From NCBI GenBank assembly GCA_039933315.1, contig JBDTOI010000056.1, forward strand, positions 1 to 22,741: DNA of 22,741 nucleotides, given 5' to 3'. A program made the position numbers and the translations under genes. Shown piece after piece: positions 8,095 through 14,815 of the stretch. The notes beneath the pieces are model-generated. The model did no database searches and was not told the DNA's origin. It worked only from the letters and a program-made list of their open reading frames with translations. Each line of letters begins with the position of its first letter. The stretch's first letter is position 1. The stretch comes from DASXRU01 sp039933315 (lineage in GTDB: Bacteria; Acidobacteriota; Blastocatellia; Pyrinomonadales; Pyrinomonadaceae).

Positions 8095-9573
8095 TTAGTA
8101 AAGATTGCCTTCCCTTTTACGTCCCGTGTAATCGACATAGACCACCTTCAGGTCGGTGTAGAAGTCGAGCGCGGTTGAGCCCTGCTCGCGATCGCCGATG
8201 CCTGTGCCCTTGATGCCGCCGAAAGGAATATGCGCCTCCCCACCGGTCGTGGGCGAGTTGATGTGCGTCATGCCCGTCTCGATCTCATCGACAAAACGGA
8301 AAATGCGCGGCGCGTCGTTGGAAAAAATAGAGGACGACAAGCCATATTCGCAGTCATTCGCGACCTGCATCGCCTCGTCAAAGTTCTTTACACGCAGGAC
8401 AGACAGTACCGGCCCAAAGATTTCTTCGCGCGCAATGCGCATATCCGGTGTCACGTGATCGAAAACGGTGGGTTTTACAAAGTAACCCTTTTCCAGCCCT
8501 GTCCCATTTGCGGGAGAACCGCCGCAGACTAGGGTGGCGCCGTCTTCGCGCCCGATGTCGATGTACTTCAGCACCGTCTTAAACTGGCCTCCATCAACGC
8601 TGGGCCCCATCTCGGTGGCCGGATCGCTGCCGGCGCCGATGCGCATGCTGGTTGCGCGGGCGGCCATGCGCTCCACGAATTCGTCAGCGATGTCTTCGAC
8701 CACCACCGCCCGGCTGGTTGCCGTGCATCGTTGGCCGCATGATCCAAAAGCGCCCTGCGCAGTTGATTCAACTGCCAGATCCATATCGGCGTCCTCGAGA
8801 ATGACGACCGGATTCTTGCCGCCCATTTCGCACTGAACTTTGGCGCCCCGCCGCGAGACTTCTTCGTACAGGCGGATGCCGACTTCATTCGAGCCGGTAA
8901 ACGAAACCGCGCGCACGGCCGGATGATTGATAATCGCATCACCGGCTTCTGAGCCCGAGCCGATGATCAGATTCAGCACGCCCGGAGGAATGCCCGCTTC
9001 GGCAAACAGTTCAACAATGCGAACGGCGGTGGCCGGCGTCAGTGTAGCGGGCTTGAAGACTACTGTGTTCCCGGCCACCAGGGCCGGCGCGATTTTCCAA
9101 ACCGGAATAGCCACCGGGAAGTTCCACGGCGTGACACAGGCCACGACCCCGAGCGGCTGCTTTATGGTGTACGCAAAATTCAGCGGCAACTCTGATTGAA
9201 TCGTTTCGCCGTTCATGCGCCGGGATTCACCCGCGCAAAACTCGGCCACGTTAATTGACCGCTGCAGCTCGCCGCGTGATTCGGAAATGGTCTTGCCTTC
9301 TTCCCGTGTCAGCAGCTGGGCCAGTTCTTCTTTGTGTTCCTCCAGGAGACGTGCCGCCTGCGCTACGATGCGGCCGCGCGCCGGGGCGGGTGTGGTGCGC
9401 CAGCCGCGGAACGCATTACTGGCGGCATCAACCGCCGATTGCGCTTCTTCGCGGGTAGCCTGTTTCACAGAGCCCAGGACCTCGTCGGTGTTCGCGGGAT
9501 TGATGTTCTTTACGACTTTGGATGACGAGGATTCAACCCACTCGCCGTTGATGAAGTTTCGATAGTTATCCAT
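8095..9573 (-). CDS. NAD(P)-dependent aldehyde dehydrogenase, probable semialdehyde oxidation
   Basis: Oxidises an aldehyde to a carboxylic acid; from context the substrate is malonate or methylmalonate semialdehyde made by the next gene. With start at ATG 9573 the protein is 492 residues with the full catalytic set: N151 (PWNFP), K174 (FKPA), E249 (QCEMGG) and C283 (GQRCTATSR). Overall style is closer to 2-oxoglutarate-semialdehyde/succinate-semialdehyde dehydrogenases than to the CoA-acylating methylmalonate-semialdehyde dehydrogenases, so free acid is the likely product. An upstream TTG at 9663 would add 30 residues and overlap the divergent ligase gene. The ATG gives the normal family N-terminus (MDNYRNFINGEWV), so it was chosen. 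It is the first gene of the minus-strand cluster. A 72-bp divergent spacer separates it from the ligase; weak A/T-rich -10-like words are present there but no convincing promoter. Confidence 0.88.
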   Translation of the reverse strand: MDNYRNFINGEWVESSSSKVVKNINPANTDEVLGSVKQATREEAQSAVDAASNAFRGWRTTPAPARGRIVAQAARLLEEHKEELAQLLTREEGKTISESRGELQRSINVAEFCAGESRRMNGETIQSELPLNFAYTIKQPLGVVACVTPWNFPVAIPVWKIAPALVAGNTVVFKPATLTPATAVRIVELFAEAGIPPGVLNLIIGSGSEAGDAIINHPAVRAVSFTGSNEVGIRLYEEVSRRGAKVQCEMGGKNPVVILEDADMDLAVESTAQGAFGSCGQRCTATSRAVVVEDIADEFVERMAARATSMRIGAGSDPATEMGPSVDGGQFKTVLKYIDIGREDGATLVCGGSPANGTGLEKGYFVKPTVFDHVTPDMRIAREEIFGPVLSVLRVKNFDEAMQVANDCEYGLSSSIFSNDAPRIFRFVDEIETGMTHINSPTTGGEAHIPFGGIKGTGIGDREQGSTALDFYTDLKVVYVDYTGRKREGNLY

Positions 9574-9645
9574 GACAAAATTGATGAAGGGCTGCGCTGC
9601 TGGCTTGTATAACTGAACGGTGCTTAATATATCATCGGAAATACC

Positions 9646-11226
9646 ATGAGTAACAGCGAGCAATCATCGGGCTTCGCCCCGCAGGAAGGGCCGCGTAGCC
9701 GTGCCCAGAACCTGCGCGACCTACTGAAGCAGCAGGTAACCAGCGCCCCGGATAAAGACTTTCTCTTCAGCGAAGCGGACGGTCGCCGCTTTACCTATAC
9801 CGAATTCGATGCCGCTGTGAATGCCACAGCGCGCATGCTGGCGGCGCAGGGAATCAGGAAAGCAGATGTCGTCAGCTTGCTGATGCCCAATAGCGCCGAA
9901 TACATCATCGCCTACTTTGCCTGCTGGAAACTGGGGGCGCTGGCCGGCCCTTTGAACTCTTTGCTCAAGGCCGAGGAGATGTCGTACGTGCTTTCGAACT
10001 CCGAAGCCAAGGCGCTGCTGGCGCATTCGGATTTCCTGCCCACCATTGAAAGCATCCGAAAGGATCTGCCTATCCTGAAGGACGTGGTTCCATTTGACGA
10101 CGTATCACGGGCCACGAATCAATTCAGCGATGACGGCGAGGATCTATCGCTGCCGGCGTTGAAGAAAGATGATGAAGCGATAATCATCTATACCTCGGGC
10201 ACCACGGGAAAACCGAAAGGCTGCCTGCTCACGCACGGCAACATAATCGCGAATGCGCAACAGATCAGCGAATGGCTAGGGTTCACGCAAAGCGATCGAT
10301 TACTGACCGTGATGCCGCTCTTCCACATGAATGCTGTCTCCGTGACGACTATGTCGGCGCTCTATGCCGGAGGGTCCACGGTAGTGAGCCCAAAGTTCTC
10401 CGCTTCTCGTTTCTGGCAGATTATTTCCGACTACCAAATCACTTCCTTCGGCTCTGTCGCAACGATGCTGTCGATACTGCTCAACAATTATCCCGGCGGT
10501 GTGCCGGAGGGACTGACCACCAAACAACTGCGATTCGCGATGTGTGGATCGGCGCCAGTGCCCGCGGAAACGTTAAAGCGCTTTGAAGAGACATTCGGTT
10601 GCCTGGTCATCGAAGGTTACGGTCTTTCGGAATCGACCTGTCGCTCGACTTTCAATCCTCCTGACACACGCCGTCGCGCCGGATCATGCGGACTGCCGAT
10701 TGGAAACGAGATGAGGGTAGTTGACGACGACGACAGGGAAGTGGCCGATGGCGAGTTGGGCGAGATTGTATTGCGAGGCGAAAACGTTTTGAAGGGTTAC
10801 TACAGGGACGAGAAAGCGACCGAGCGCGCCTTTCGCGGGGGCTGGTTTCACACCGGAGACATCGGCTATCGCGACGAAAGCGGCTTCTATTACATCGTTG
10901 ACCGCAAGTCAGACATGATCATACGCGGCGGCGAAAACATTTACCCGCGTGAGATCGACGAAGTGCTCTATCGTCACCCCGCAGTGGCGGCCGCTGCCAC
11001 CATCGGCGTGCCGGACAAACTGTATGGCGAAGAAGTCGCGGCCTTCATCGTGTTGAAGGCTGATGCGCAGCTAACCGGGGAGAACATTATCGAGTACTGC
11101 CGCGAGCACCTGGCAGACTACAAATGCCCGAAGAGCGTGCATATCGTCAAGGACATTCCGAAAGGTCCCACCGGCAAGCTGCTCAAGCGTGAGCTGTCGC
11201 GGCTGTATGCTTCGGCCTCAGAATAG
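9646..11226 (+). CDS. acyl-CoA synthetase (AMP-forming), possibly dicarboxylate-CoA ligase
   Basis: ANL-superfamily enzyme that adenylates a carboxylic acid and transfers it to CoA. The 526-residue product has the P-loop-like motif YTSGTTGKPKG (182-192), the YGLSES motif, the HTGDIGY...DRKSDMIIRGG hinge region and the C-terminal catalytic lysine in PTGKLLKREL (K511). It resembles medium-chain and oxalyl/malonyl-CoA-type ligases, but the substrate cannot be read with certainty. It is transcribed divergently from the semialdehyde dehydrogenase, which suggests it could activate malonate or methylmalonate released by pyrimidine breakdown; this is inference. The start ATG at 9646 has only a weak GGAA upstream. 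It is followed by an inverted repeat rather than a clear terminator. Confidence 0.85.
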   Translation: MSNSEQSSGFAPQEGPRSRAQNLRDLLKQQVTSAPDKDFLFSEADGRRFTYTEFDAAVNATARMLAAQGIRKADVVSLLMPNSAEYIIAYFACWKLGALAGPLNSLLKAEEMSYVLSNSEAKALLAHSDFLPTIESIRKDLPILKDVVPFDDVSRATNQFSDDGEDLSLPALKKDDEAIIIYTSGTTGKPKGCLLTHGNIIANAQQISEWLGFTQSDRLLTVMPLFHMNAVSVTTMSALYAGGSTVVSPKFSASRFWQIISDYQITSFGSVATMLSILLNNYPGGVPEGLTTKQLRFAMCGSAPVPAETLKRFEETFGCLVIEGYGLSESTCRSTFNPPDTRRRAGSCGLPIGNEMRVVDDDDREVADGELGEIVLRGENVLKGYYRDEKATERAFRGGWFHTGDIGYRDESGFYYIVDRKSDMIIRGGENIYPREIDEVLYRHPAVAAAATIGVPDKLYGEEVAAFIVLKADAQLTGENIIEYCREHLADYKCPKSVHIVKDIPKGPTGKLLKRELSRLYASASE

Positions 11227-11267
11227 GGACCTGGACCGTTGCTGGTTTTGACCTCATGGGACCGCAT

Positions 11268-11323
11268 ATTGTTGGTATTGCTCCGCTGGTGGAGCAACAC
11301 ACTAACGGAGCAATACCAACAAT
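11268..11323. repeat. perfect 18-nt inverted repeat with a competing middle arm
   Basis: Arms 11268-11285 and 11306-11323 are exact reverse complements over 18 nt. The inner half of the left arm (TTGCTCC, 11279-11285) can also pair perfectly with GGAGCAA at 11292-11298, so two mutually exclusive hairpins are possible. It begins 42 nt after the ligase stop and ends 11 nt before the -35 of the next promoter. No U-run follows, so intrinsic termination is not clear. Confidence 0.65.
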
Positions 11324-11333
11324 GTTAGCTGTC

Positions 11334-11362
11334 TTGACAAAAGGTGAGCCGGAACATAGAGT
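11334..11362 (+). promoter_or_regulatory. sigma70-type promoter of first secreted protein
   Basis: TTGACA (11334-11339), a 17-nt spacer, then TAGAGT (11357-11362). The same -35, spacer length and -10 occur upstream of the second secreted protein gene, which makes chance unlikely. Predicted transcription start is near 11369, giving a leader of about 220 nt. A second TTGACA-17-TAGTTT at 11486-11514 has a poor -10 and no counterpart in the paralogous leader. Confidence 0.65.
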
Positions 11363-11589
11363 GAGCGCGCTCTACAGCATTGATTTACACACCGCCGGAT
11401 GGGTGCGGACACTCTGACGGTAAGCGTGTGGGGTTACAAGGAAGAAAGCCCGGGATAGTTCTGCCCTCCGCTTTATCGCTCCTGATTGACACCCCAACAA
11501 TTCATGAATAGTTTTTCTGGCGTGGATCTTTGTCTCGCCAGTCGCTTGCTCGCCCCCAACGACTTCTCATAAACACTAAGGAGACATCA
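11363..11589 (+). promoter_or_regulatory. long conserved 5' leader (copy 1), candidate cis-regulatory RNA
   Basis: This leader aligns with the one at 12595-12851. Shared blocks are a CACAC...GTGTG pair (11388-11392 with 11426-11430) enclosing GCCGGAT-(A)-GGGTGCGGAC, a GAA..AAGCC..GGGAT-like block, a CCGCTTT block, and a 25-nt hairpin CTGGCG...CGCCAG (11517-11541) identical at 22 of 25 positions. It ends with AAGGAG at 11578-11583, 6 nt before ATG. It does not match any riboswitch class I can recall. No ORF is supported in it. Confidence 0.55.
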
Positions 11590-12456
11590 ATGAAATTTAC
11601 TAAGTTGTTTGTTTTAGCATTAATTACGGTTGTGGCAGCTCTAGCGGCCACCGCCGGAGTTTCGGCCATTTCTACATCCGCTGTTCCGGCAGCCTGCGAC
11701 TCTGTGGTCGTTATAGAGAGTGACGTAGCCAGACAGCCTGAGGACACTCTGCCAACCAGGAACTGGGTGCTTTACACTCGTAACGCGGGCAACGGAACTT
11801 TCCGCACCGGCCCGGGCACGCCGCCCGCAGGTGTTGGTAGTTTTGAAACGGTAACTCCTACCCCCGCCGACAAGGTACAGCTCTTCAACTTTGACCACAT
11901 AGGCACTGAGCTCGCCGACATCGACCAGATGGGTTATGCGACCTATCAGAGTTCGGCAGCGGTTCCGGTTCAACTCCCCTCAATCAACATGACGGTGGAT
12001 TACAATGGACCCAGCGTAGCCGGTGGCTTCACCACTTTGGTCTTCGAACCTGTTTACAACGGTGCCCAGGGCCCTATCGTTCCCAACACATGGCAGACGT
12101 GGGACACCTTCTACGGCGGCAATGCTATCTGGTGGTCCACACGTCCCATCAACGGAGTCTGCGCAACTGTTTGTTATGTCACTTGGAACACGATCGTTGC
12201 TAATAACCCGAACGCAACCATTCTCGGTGGTTACGGTATCAACCAGGGCAGCGGCGGCGCCTCGCTGACAGCTTCCTCGGACATACTTTCTATCGGCTCG
12301 AATGGTGAGTGCATCACTTATAACTTCGAACCATTCCGTGTTGCCACCAGCAAGGATCAGTGCAAGAACGGTGGTTACAACAGCGTGAAGCGCGCTGATG
12401 GCTCATCCTTCAAGAACCAGGGCGACTGCATCCAGTATGTAAATACCGGCAAATAG
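11590..12456 (+). CDS. secreted protein with C-terminal CKNGG/NQGxC module (function unknown)
   Basis: The protein has 288 residues. A Sec signal peptide covers about residues 1-26 (MKFTKLFVLALI... ending GVSA). The mature part is rich in Thr, Asn, Gly and aromatic residues, as in extracellular beta-sandwich proteins. It ends with a short module of two cysteines 22 residues apart (C258 and C280): QCKNGGYNS...FKNQGDC. The same module ends the next gene's product. I recall this tail on many exported bacterial proteins but know no demonstrated function; a disulfide-closed mini-domain is plausible. The start is ATG 11590 with AAGGAG 6 nt upstream; upstream in-frame codons would bury the signal peptide. 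It is monocistronic, with its own promoter, leader and terminator. Confidence 0.85.
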   Translation: MKFTKLFVLALITVVAALAATAGVSAISTSAVPAACDSVVVIESDVARQPEDTLPTRNWVLYTRNAGNGTFRTGPGTPPAGVGSFETVTPTPADKVQLFNFDHIGTELADIDQMGYATYQSSAAVPVQLPSINMTVDYNGPSVAGGFTTLVFEPVYNGAQGPIVPNTWQTWDTFYGGNAIWWSTRPINGVCATVCYVTWNTIVANNPNATILGGYGINQGSGGASLTASSDILSIGSNGECITYNFEPFRVATSKDQCKNGGYNSVKRADGSSFKNQGDCIQYVNTGK

Positions 12457-12507
12457 TCGGCGACTTTGCTGCAGCTTGGAGGCTGAATAGCTTTCGGCAA
12501 AATAGAC

Positions 12508-12534
12508 AAGGGCGGGAGGTAAACTCTCGCCCTT
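12508..12534 (+). terminator. intrinsic terminator of first secreted protein gene
   Basis: An 11-bp stem (12508-12518 with 12524-12534, one G-T pair, 5-nt loop) is followed by the T-rich run TTCTATTTCTG. It lies about 50 nt after the stop codon, so the downstream paralogue needs its own promoter, which is present. Confidence 0.8.
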
Positions 12535-12565
12535 TCTATTTCTGAAGTACGGGAAGGCTGGCTGA

Positions 12566-12594
12566 TTGACAGATATAGGGTATTCGCATAGAGT
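12566..12594 (+). promoter_or_regulatory. sigma70-type promoter of second secreted protein
   Basis: TTGACA (12566-12571), 17-nt spacer, TAGAGT (12589-12594), the same three parameters as at 11334-11362. CATAGAGT is shared exactly. Predicted transcription start is near 12601, giving a leader of about 250 nt. Confidence 0.65.
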
Positions 12595-12851
12595 ACGCGC
12601 GCTTAACAAATTGTAAGTGCACACTGCCGGATAGGGTGCGGACCCGGATTCTGCGTGTGATGTTGGAAAGATAAGCCTCTGGATTTGCCACCGCTTTGCT
12701 TCAGCTATTCCACTTCCACGTCACAAATACTCTTTACGTAAGCCCCACTGGCGTTGAAGTTTGTCTCGCCAGCTAGTCGGTCGGACTCGAATCGACCTCC
12801 CACTCAGGCGCGTTTTCAACCACGCCCTCAATGTCCCAGGAGAATTGATTA
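12595..12851 (+). promoter_or_regulatory. long conserved 5' leader (copy 2), candidate cis-regulatory RNA
   Basis: Paralogous to the leader at 11363-11589. The CACAC/GTGTG pair is at 12620-12624 with 12655-12659, enclosing GCCGGATAGGGTGCGGAC. The CTGGCG...CGCCAG hairpin is at 12748-12772. About 55 nt of extra sequence separates this hairpin from the ATG compared with copy 1. AGGAG near 12838-12842 is the ribosome site. Together with the terminator it accounts for the 395-bp gap between the two secreted protein genes. Confidence 0.55.
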
Positions 12852-13763
12852 ATGAACCAGAAATTGATTCGCATACTCACCCTGACCTTGTTCCTAATGA
12901 TGTTTGGAACAATTCAGGTTTTCGGCCAGACCATTTACAACAACATACCCAACCCGCTGCCAGGCAACCTATTTAGCCAGCCGTTCGAGGCTCAAGGAAC
13001 GTCTGAATTTGGTGACCGGGTCAAGTTTTCGATCGGGAGCGGACGTTCGCTAGCCACTGTCACCCAGATTATGAGCAGCTTTGGATGCCAAAGCGGACAT
13101 TGGACCGCTAGTAACTGCGTGACCACCCCGGGCGCGACCTTTTCCGTCCCTGTCACCCTCACCGTTTACAACGTGGTTGCAGGTAACCAGGTGGGTAGCG
13201 TGATCGGGTCAGTTACCCAAAACTTCGCGATTCCCTATAGGCCTTCGGCAGATCTCATCAACTGCACCGGCGCCAATGCCGGCAAATGGTACGACGCTGC
13301 ATCGAATACCTGTTTCAATGGGTTGGCGACACCGATTACATTTAGCCTGGGTGGCCTGGTGGTGCCGAACGAGGTTATTTACGGTATTGCTTTCAACACC
13401 AGCCACTATGGATACGCGCCAATTGGAACGGCTCCGGCTTGCTACTCGACGGCAGCAGGCTGCGGCTATGACTCCCTCAACGTTGCGGTAGCTGATCCCG
13501 GAACTCTCTCCGTGGGCTTTAATCCAGCTGCGAATGACGCCTACCAGTACACGATTTATGGTTCGTGTTCCGGTCTGCCCATTATTCCTTTTGGCTTAGA
13601 CGCAGGTTGCTGGGGCGGGTACAAGCCGGCTGTCAGGTTCAACGCAGCAAACCCACCCTCGAATAAGAACGACTGCAAGAACGGTGGATGGACGTCCCTG
13701 ACCACAACTAGCGGCCAGCCCTTCAGAAATCAGGGCGAGTGCGTCAGTTCGACCAATCACTGA
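12852..13763 (+). CDS. secreted beta-rich protein with C-terminal CKNGG/NQGxC module
   Basis: The protein has 303 residues with a Sec signal peptide at about 1-25 (MNQKLIRILTLTLFLMMF... ending VFG). The mature region starts TIYNNIPNPLPGN and carries a STSEFGD-like turn (TSEFGDRVKF) and a VPNEVIYGIAFNTSHYG segment. I associate these with choice-of-anchor-type extracellular domains, from memory only. The C-terminal module has cysteines C275 and C297, 22 residues apart as in the upstream paralogue: DCKNGGWTS...FRNQGEC. The middle has further cysteines, so disulfides are likely. Outside the tail, similarity to the preceding protein is low, so the shared parts are the promoter, leader and tail. 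The start has AGGAG about 9 nt upstream. A strong hairpin follows the stop. Confidence 0.85.
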   Translation: MNQKLIRILTLTLFLMMFGTIQVFGQTIYNNIPNPLPGNLFSQPFEAQGTSEFGDRVKFSIGSGRSLATVTQIMSSFGCQSGHWTASNCVTTPGATFSVPVTLTVYNVVAGNQVGSVIGSVTQNFAIPYRPSADLINCTGANAGKWYDAASNTCFNGLATPITFSLGGLVVPNEVIYGIAFNTSHYGYAPIGTAPACYSTAAGCGYDSLNVAVADPGTLSVGFNPAANDAYQYTIYGSCSGLPIIPFGLDAGCWGGYKPAVRFNAANPPSNKNDCKNGGWTSLTTTSGQPFRNQGECVSSTNH

Positions 13764-13789
13764 GCAATAGCAAAGACGTAGGTAATGCA

Positions 13790-13823
13790 AAAGCGGGTCT
13801 GCTTCCAAGAGCAGACCCGCTTT
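13790..13823. terminator. bidirectional intrinsic terminator
   Basis: A perfect 13-bp stem (13790-13802 with 13811-13823) has an 8-nt loop. The minus-strand reading ends in TTTT and the plus-strand reading in TTTGTATTGT. It sits between the convergent secreted-protein gene (ending 13763) and the FTR1 gene (ending 13858) and can serve both. Confidence 0.85.
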
Positions 13824-13857
13824 GTATTGTAACGTTGAACTACGCTCAACCGCGATT

Positions 13858-14637
13858 TTAGGCGCGTCTAAGTGTTACGGTCTCGCGGCGGGAGGTCTTG
13901 AAATGATCGACGAGCCGAGCCCCTGCCAACCACAGTGCACAGGCTGCGATCATCACGACTGAAAACCATTTGCCGTACAACCCATCAGGCGAAAACTTTT
14001 CGGTGGCTTCGTGCAGAAAGTCGCTGTTCGGCAGCACACCTGCTTCCGAGAATTCGTGGAACGAGTAAATCCCGACCTGAACCATGAACAGCAAAAGAAA
14101 AATACCAGTAACCTGGAAAAATCTCTTCACGTTGATTAGATGGGCAAAGCTGGCCCAGCCCCCGGCCAGAACAGCAGCGGCGGCTAAGCCGAGGAGCGCG
14201 CCGGCAATCATGCGCGGGTTGTTACGCACCTGAAGCAACATCAACGCCGTTTCCATTCCTTCACGGGTAATCATCAGCGCAGTAAATAGAAAGACGCCGG
14301 CGAAAGCTGCCAGACGTGACTTGTCTGTCGAAGCCTCGCCCAATCGCTGATGCATTTTTTCCTTGAGCTTCGGCGCCGTGCGCCACATGTGAATAACCAG
14401 TGAAGCCACCATCACGATGGCAACCACCCCGAGAACACCCTCCCAGAGTGATTGATTTACGCCCTGCATCAGTACGTAGCCAAGACCCATGCTGGCAAAG
14501 AGGGAAAACACGATAGCCACATAGACGGCAGGGGCCAGGGATCTCTGACCAGACTTGCGCAGGTAAGCGAGAATGACGGCCACCAGCAGGAACGACTCGA
14601 AGCCTTCGCGCAAAATAATAATGAATGACTGCAACAT
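13858..14637 (-). CDS. FTR1/EfeU-family iron permease
   Basis: High-affinity iron permease of the inner membrane. The 259-residue product has about seven hydrophobic segments and both REGxE iron-binding motifs: LREGFES (residues 9-15) and ITREGMET, in segments 1 and 4. Length matches bacterial EfeU. No EfeO, EfeB or multicopper oxidase gene is next to it here, so it may act alone or with unlinked partners. The start has an AAGGG (14645-14649) upstream. It has its own promoter overlapped by a Fur-box-like palindrome, so iron-repressed expression is expected. It is a single-gene unit convergent with the secreted-protein gene. Confidence 0.92.
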   Translation of the reverse strand: MLQSFIIILREGFESFLLVAVILAYLRKSGQRSLAPAVYVAIVFSLFASMGLGYVLMQGVNQSLWEGVLGVVAIVMVASLVIHMWRTAPKLKEKMHQRLGEASTDKSRLAAFAGVFLFTALMITREGMETALMLLQVRNNPRMIAGALLGLAAAAVLAGGWASFAHLINVKRFFQVTGIFLLLFMVQVGIYSFHEFSEAGVLPNSDFLHEATEKFSPDGLYGKWFSVVMIAACALWLAGARLVDHFKTSRRETVTLRRA

Positions 14638-14729
14638 GACTACACCCTTCTTGAGCCGGCCTCGTAAGGCGCCGTTCTATTCCGTGGTGAACCCCTGGGA
14701 AGTGGATCCCTCACCATGAGAGCGGGAAC

Positions 14730-14758
14730 ACTATACACGAGTTGAAATCCATTTTCAA
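14730..14758 (-). promoter_or_regulatory. FTR1 promoter with overlapping Fur-box-like operator
   Basis: Reading the minus strand, TTGAAA (14753-14758), a 17-nt spacer and TATAGT (14730-14735) form a good sigma70 promoter about 90 nt upstream of the permease start. The palindrome TGAAATCCATTTTCA (14743-14757) matches the 15-nt Fur consensus TGATAATCATTATCA at 11 of 15 positions and covers the -35 and spacer. That position would let a repressor block RNA polymerase. Confidence 0.65.
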
Positions 14759-14778
14759 TTTCAAATAAGGTAAAACGC

Positions 14779-14798
14779 AAAAAAGCCGCTGGATGCGG
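14779..14798 (-). terminator. weak intrinsic terminator of the DUF3108-like gene
   Basis: On the minus strand, about 18 nt after the stop codon, a short CCGC/GCGG stem with a 5-nt loop is followed by CTTTTTT. The stem is only 4 bp, so efficiency is doubtful, but position and U-run fit. Confidence 0.45.
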
Positions 14799-14815
14799 GA
14801 GGGCGAGCAGGAAAG

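Noticed and set aside
9574..9663. Upstream TTG start for the aldehyde dehydrogenase
   Set aside because: It would add 30 residues unlike the family and overlap the divergent ligase start. ATG 9573 gives the normal N-terminus.
11486..11514. Second TTGACA-17-TAGTTT promoter-like pair in leader 1
   Set aside because: The -10 matches poorly and the pair is absent from the paralogous leader, whereas TTGACA-17-TAGAGT is shared by both.
11517..11534. Sigma54-like TGGC...TTTG in the leader hairpins
   Set aside because: The essential -12 GC is missing, and the CTGGCG/CGCCAG pairing explains the conservation better.
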